Shown here in pieces: positions 14,269 to 14,556 of a stretch of DNA of 14,556 bases; position 1 is the stretch's first letter; each line of letters begins with the position of its first letter. Origin of the DNA: Nitrospirota bacterium (GTDB lineage Bacteria; Nitrospirota; Thermodesulfovibrionia; Thermodesulfovibrionales; SM23-35); assembly GCA_018262395.1 (NCBI GenBank), contig JAGSYM010000047.1, forward strand, positions 1 through 14,556, in the 5' to 3' direction. Below the pieces are notes generated by a model that was not told where the DNA came from, ran no database searches, and saw only the letters and a list, made by a program, of their open reading frames with translations. The translations under genes and the position numbers were made by a program.

Positions 14269-14298
14269 TTTATACCAATATCAGGGTGTGATTGTCAA
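14269..14298 (-). promoter_or_regulatory. Predicted ilvE promoter, possibly leaderless
   Basis: On the minus strand a perfect TTGACA (14298-14293), an 18-nt spacer and TATAAA (14274-14269) preceded by TGG form a strong extended -10 promoter. The start is predicted near 14262, about 2-4 nt before the ATG at 14259. There is no room for a Shine-Dalgarno sequence. Confidence 0.6.
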
Positions 14299-14318
14299 TT
14301 ATATCCTAAAAAAGTTTG

Positions 14319-14327
14319 TGGTACAAT
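14319..14327 (+). promoter_or_regulatory. Extended -10 promoter for the J-domain gene
   Basis: TGG followed by TACAAT forms an extended -10, with a weak TTATAT at 14299-14304 as a possible -35. The start is predicted near 14334, leaving about 10 nt before the ATG at 14344 and no Shine-Dalgarno sequence. It is back-to-back with the ilvE promoter. Confidence 0.5.
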
Positions 14328-14343
14328 TCCGCTGGGCAACCAA

Positions 14344-14556
14344 ATGGACCAAAAAGATTACTACAAGATCCTCGGTGTGACTGCGGATGCGTCTGCTGAG
14401 GAGATTAAGAAGACTTTCCGGAAGTTGGCATTTCAATATCATCCTGACAGAAATTCTGGTAACGAGAACATGATGAAGGAGCTCAATGAGGCTTACGCTG
14501 TCCTGTCAGACCAGCAGAAGAGAAGGGAGTATGATTCGTATCGGCAGAGTTACGGC
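14344..14556 (+). CDS. J-domain protein, DnaJ-like (C-terminus beyond window)
   Basis: Only the first 71 residues are visible. They form a complete J domain, which stimulates the ATPase of a DnaK/Hsp70 partner in the cytoplasm. The start is [19 protein letters not shown], and the essential HPD tripeptide lies at residues 33-35 (QYHPDRN). The C-terminal helix of the domain is [21 protein letters not shown]. The window ends before any Gly/Phe-rich region or zinc-binding CxxCxGxG repeats could be seen. This may therefore be a canonical DnaJ, a CbpA-type co-chaperone or a J-domain membrane protein, and I give no symbol. The ATG at 14344 follows an extended -10 promoter at very short distance and has no ribosome site; another start within the domain would delete conserved residues. 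Confidence 0.9.
   Translation, partial: MDQKDYYKILGVTADASAEEIKKTFRKLAFQYHPDRNSGNENMMKELNEAYAVLSDQQKRREYDSYRQSYG

Overview
The window looks like chromosomal DNA from a free-living, probably anaerobic or microaerophilic bacterium with moderate GC content. Two c-type multiheme cytochromes, a paired NifU/NifS iron-sulfur cluster system, a GYD-domain protein and a cysteine-rich small protein suggest a Nitrospirota (Thermodesulfovibrio-like) or deltaproteobacterial-grade organism. This placement is inferred from gene content and protein style; no rRNA gene is present to settle it.

Layout, left to right. (1) Positions 1-1609, minus strand: nifU followed by a 4-nt-overlapping nifS that runs off the left edge. 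(2) 1615-2672: a divergent promoter region, a GYD-domain protein, a composite palindromic repeat and a small eight-cysteine protein. (3) 2673-3041: apparently empty. (4) 3042-4448, minus: an exported octaheme cytochrome of the hydroxylamine-oxidoreductase (HAO) type with its own terminator and promoter. (5) 4494-5217, plus: tRNA-Leu(UAA), then an exported RlpA-like double-psi beta-barrel protein. (6) 5282-5974, minus: a stand-alone response regulator with a coiled-coil tail. (7) 6262-7821, plus: a structured leader and a long HEAT-repeat gene broken by a frameshift. (8) 7835-12424, minus: a likely operon galU-lon-thiL-small membrane protein. (9) 12425-12882: promoters and a second palindromic repeat. 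(10) 12883-13346, plus: an exported triheme c7-type cytochrome and terminator. (11) 13341-14259, minus: ilvE with an apparent +1 frameshift near its start. (12) 14344 to the right edge, plus: the start of a J-domain protein, divergent from ilvE.

Functionally this is mostly housekeeping: Fe-S assembly, nucleotide-sugar synthesis, ATP-dependent proteolysis, thiamine diphosphate synthesis, branched-chain amino acid transamination and a chaperone partner. Mixed in are periplasmic electron-transfer proteins. NifU/NifS supplies clusters in the cytoplasm, while the two cytochromes act outside the inner membrane and are not adjacent to each other.

The most notable items are regulatory or structural. 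Several promoters carry a TGn extended -10 motif. For nifU, ilvE and perhaps galU the predicted transcription start falls at or within a few bases of the start codon, with no Shine-Dalgarno sequence, which suggests leaderless mRNAs. Two genes (ilvE and the HEAT gene) carry frameshifts that can be located to the base and that separate otherwise intact coding sequence. Three intergenic regions carry related palindromic elements ending in TGTCA/TGACA. I saw no CRISPR array, insertion sequence, prophage or defence locus, and nothing that clearly amounts to a wholly new biological system.
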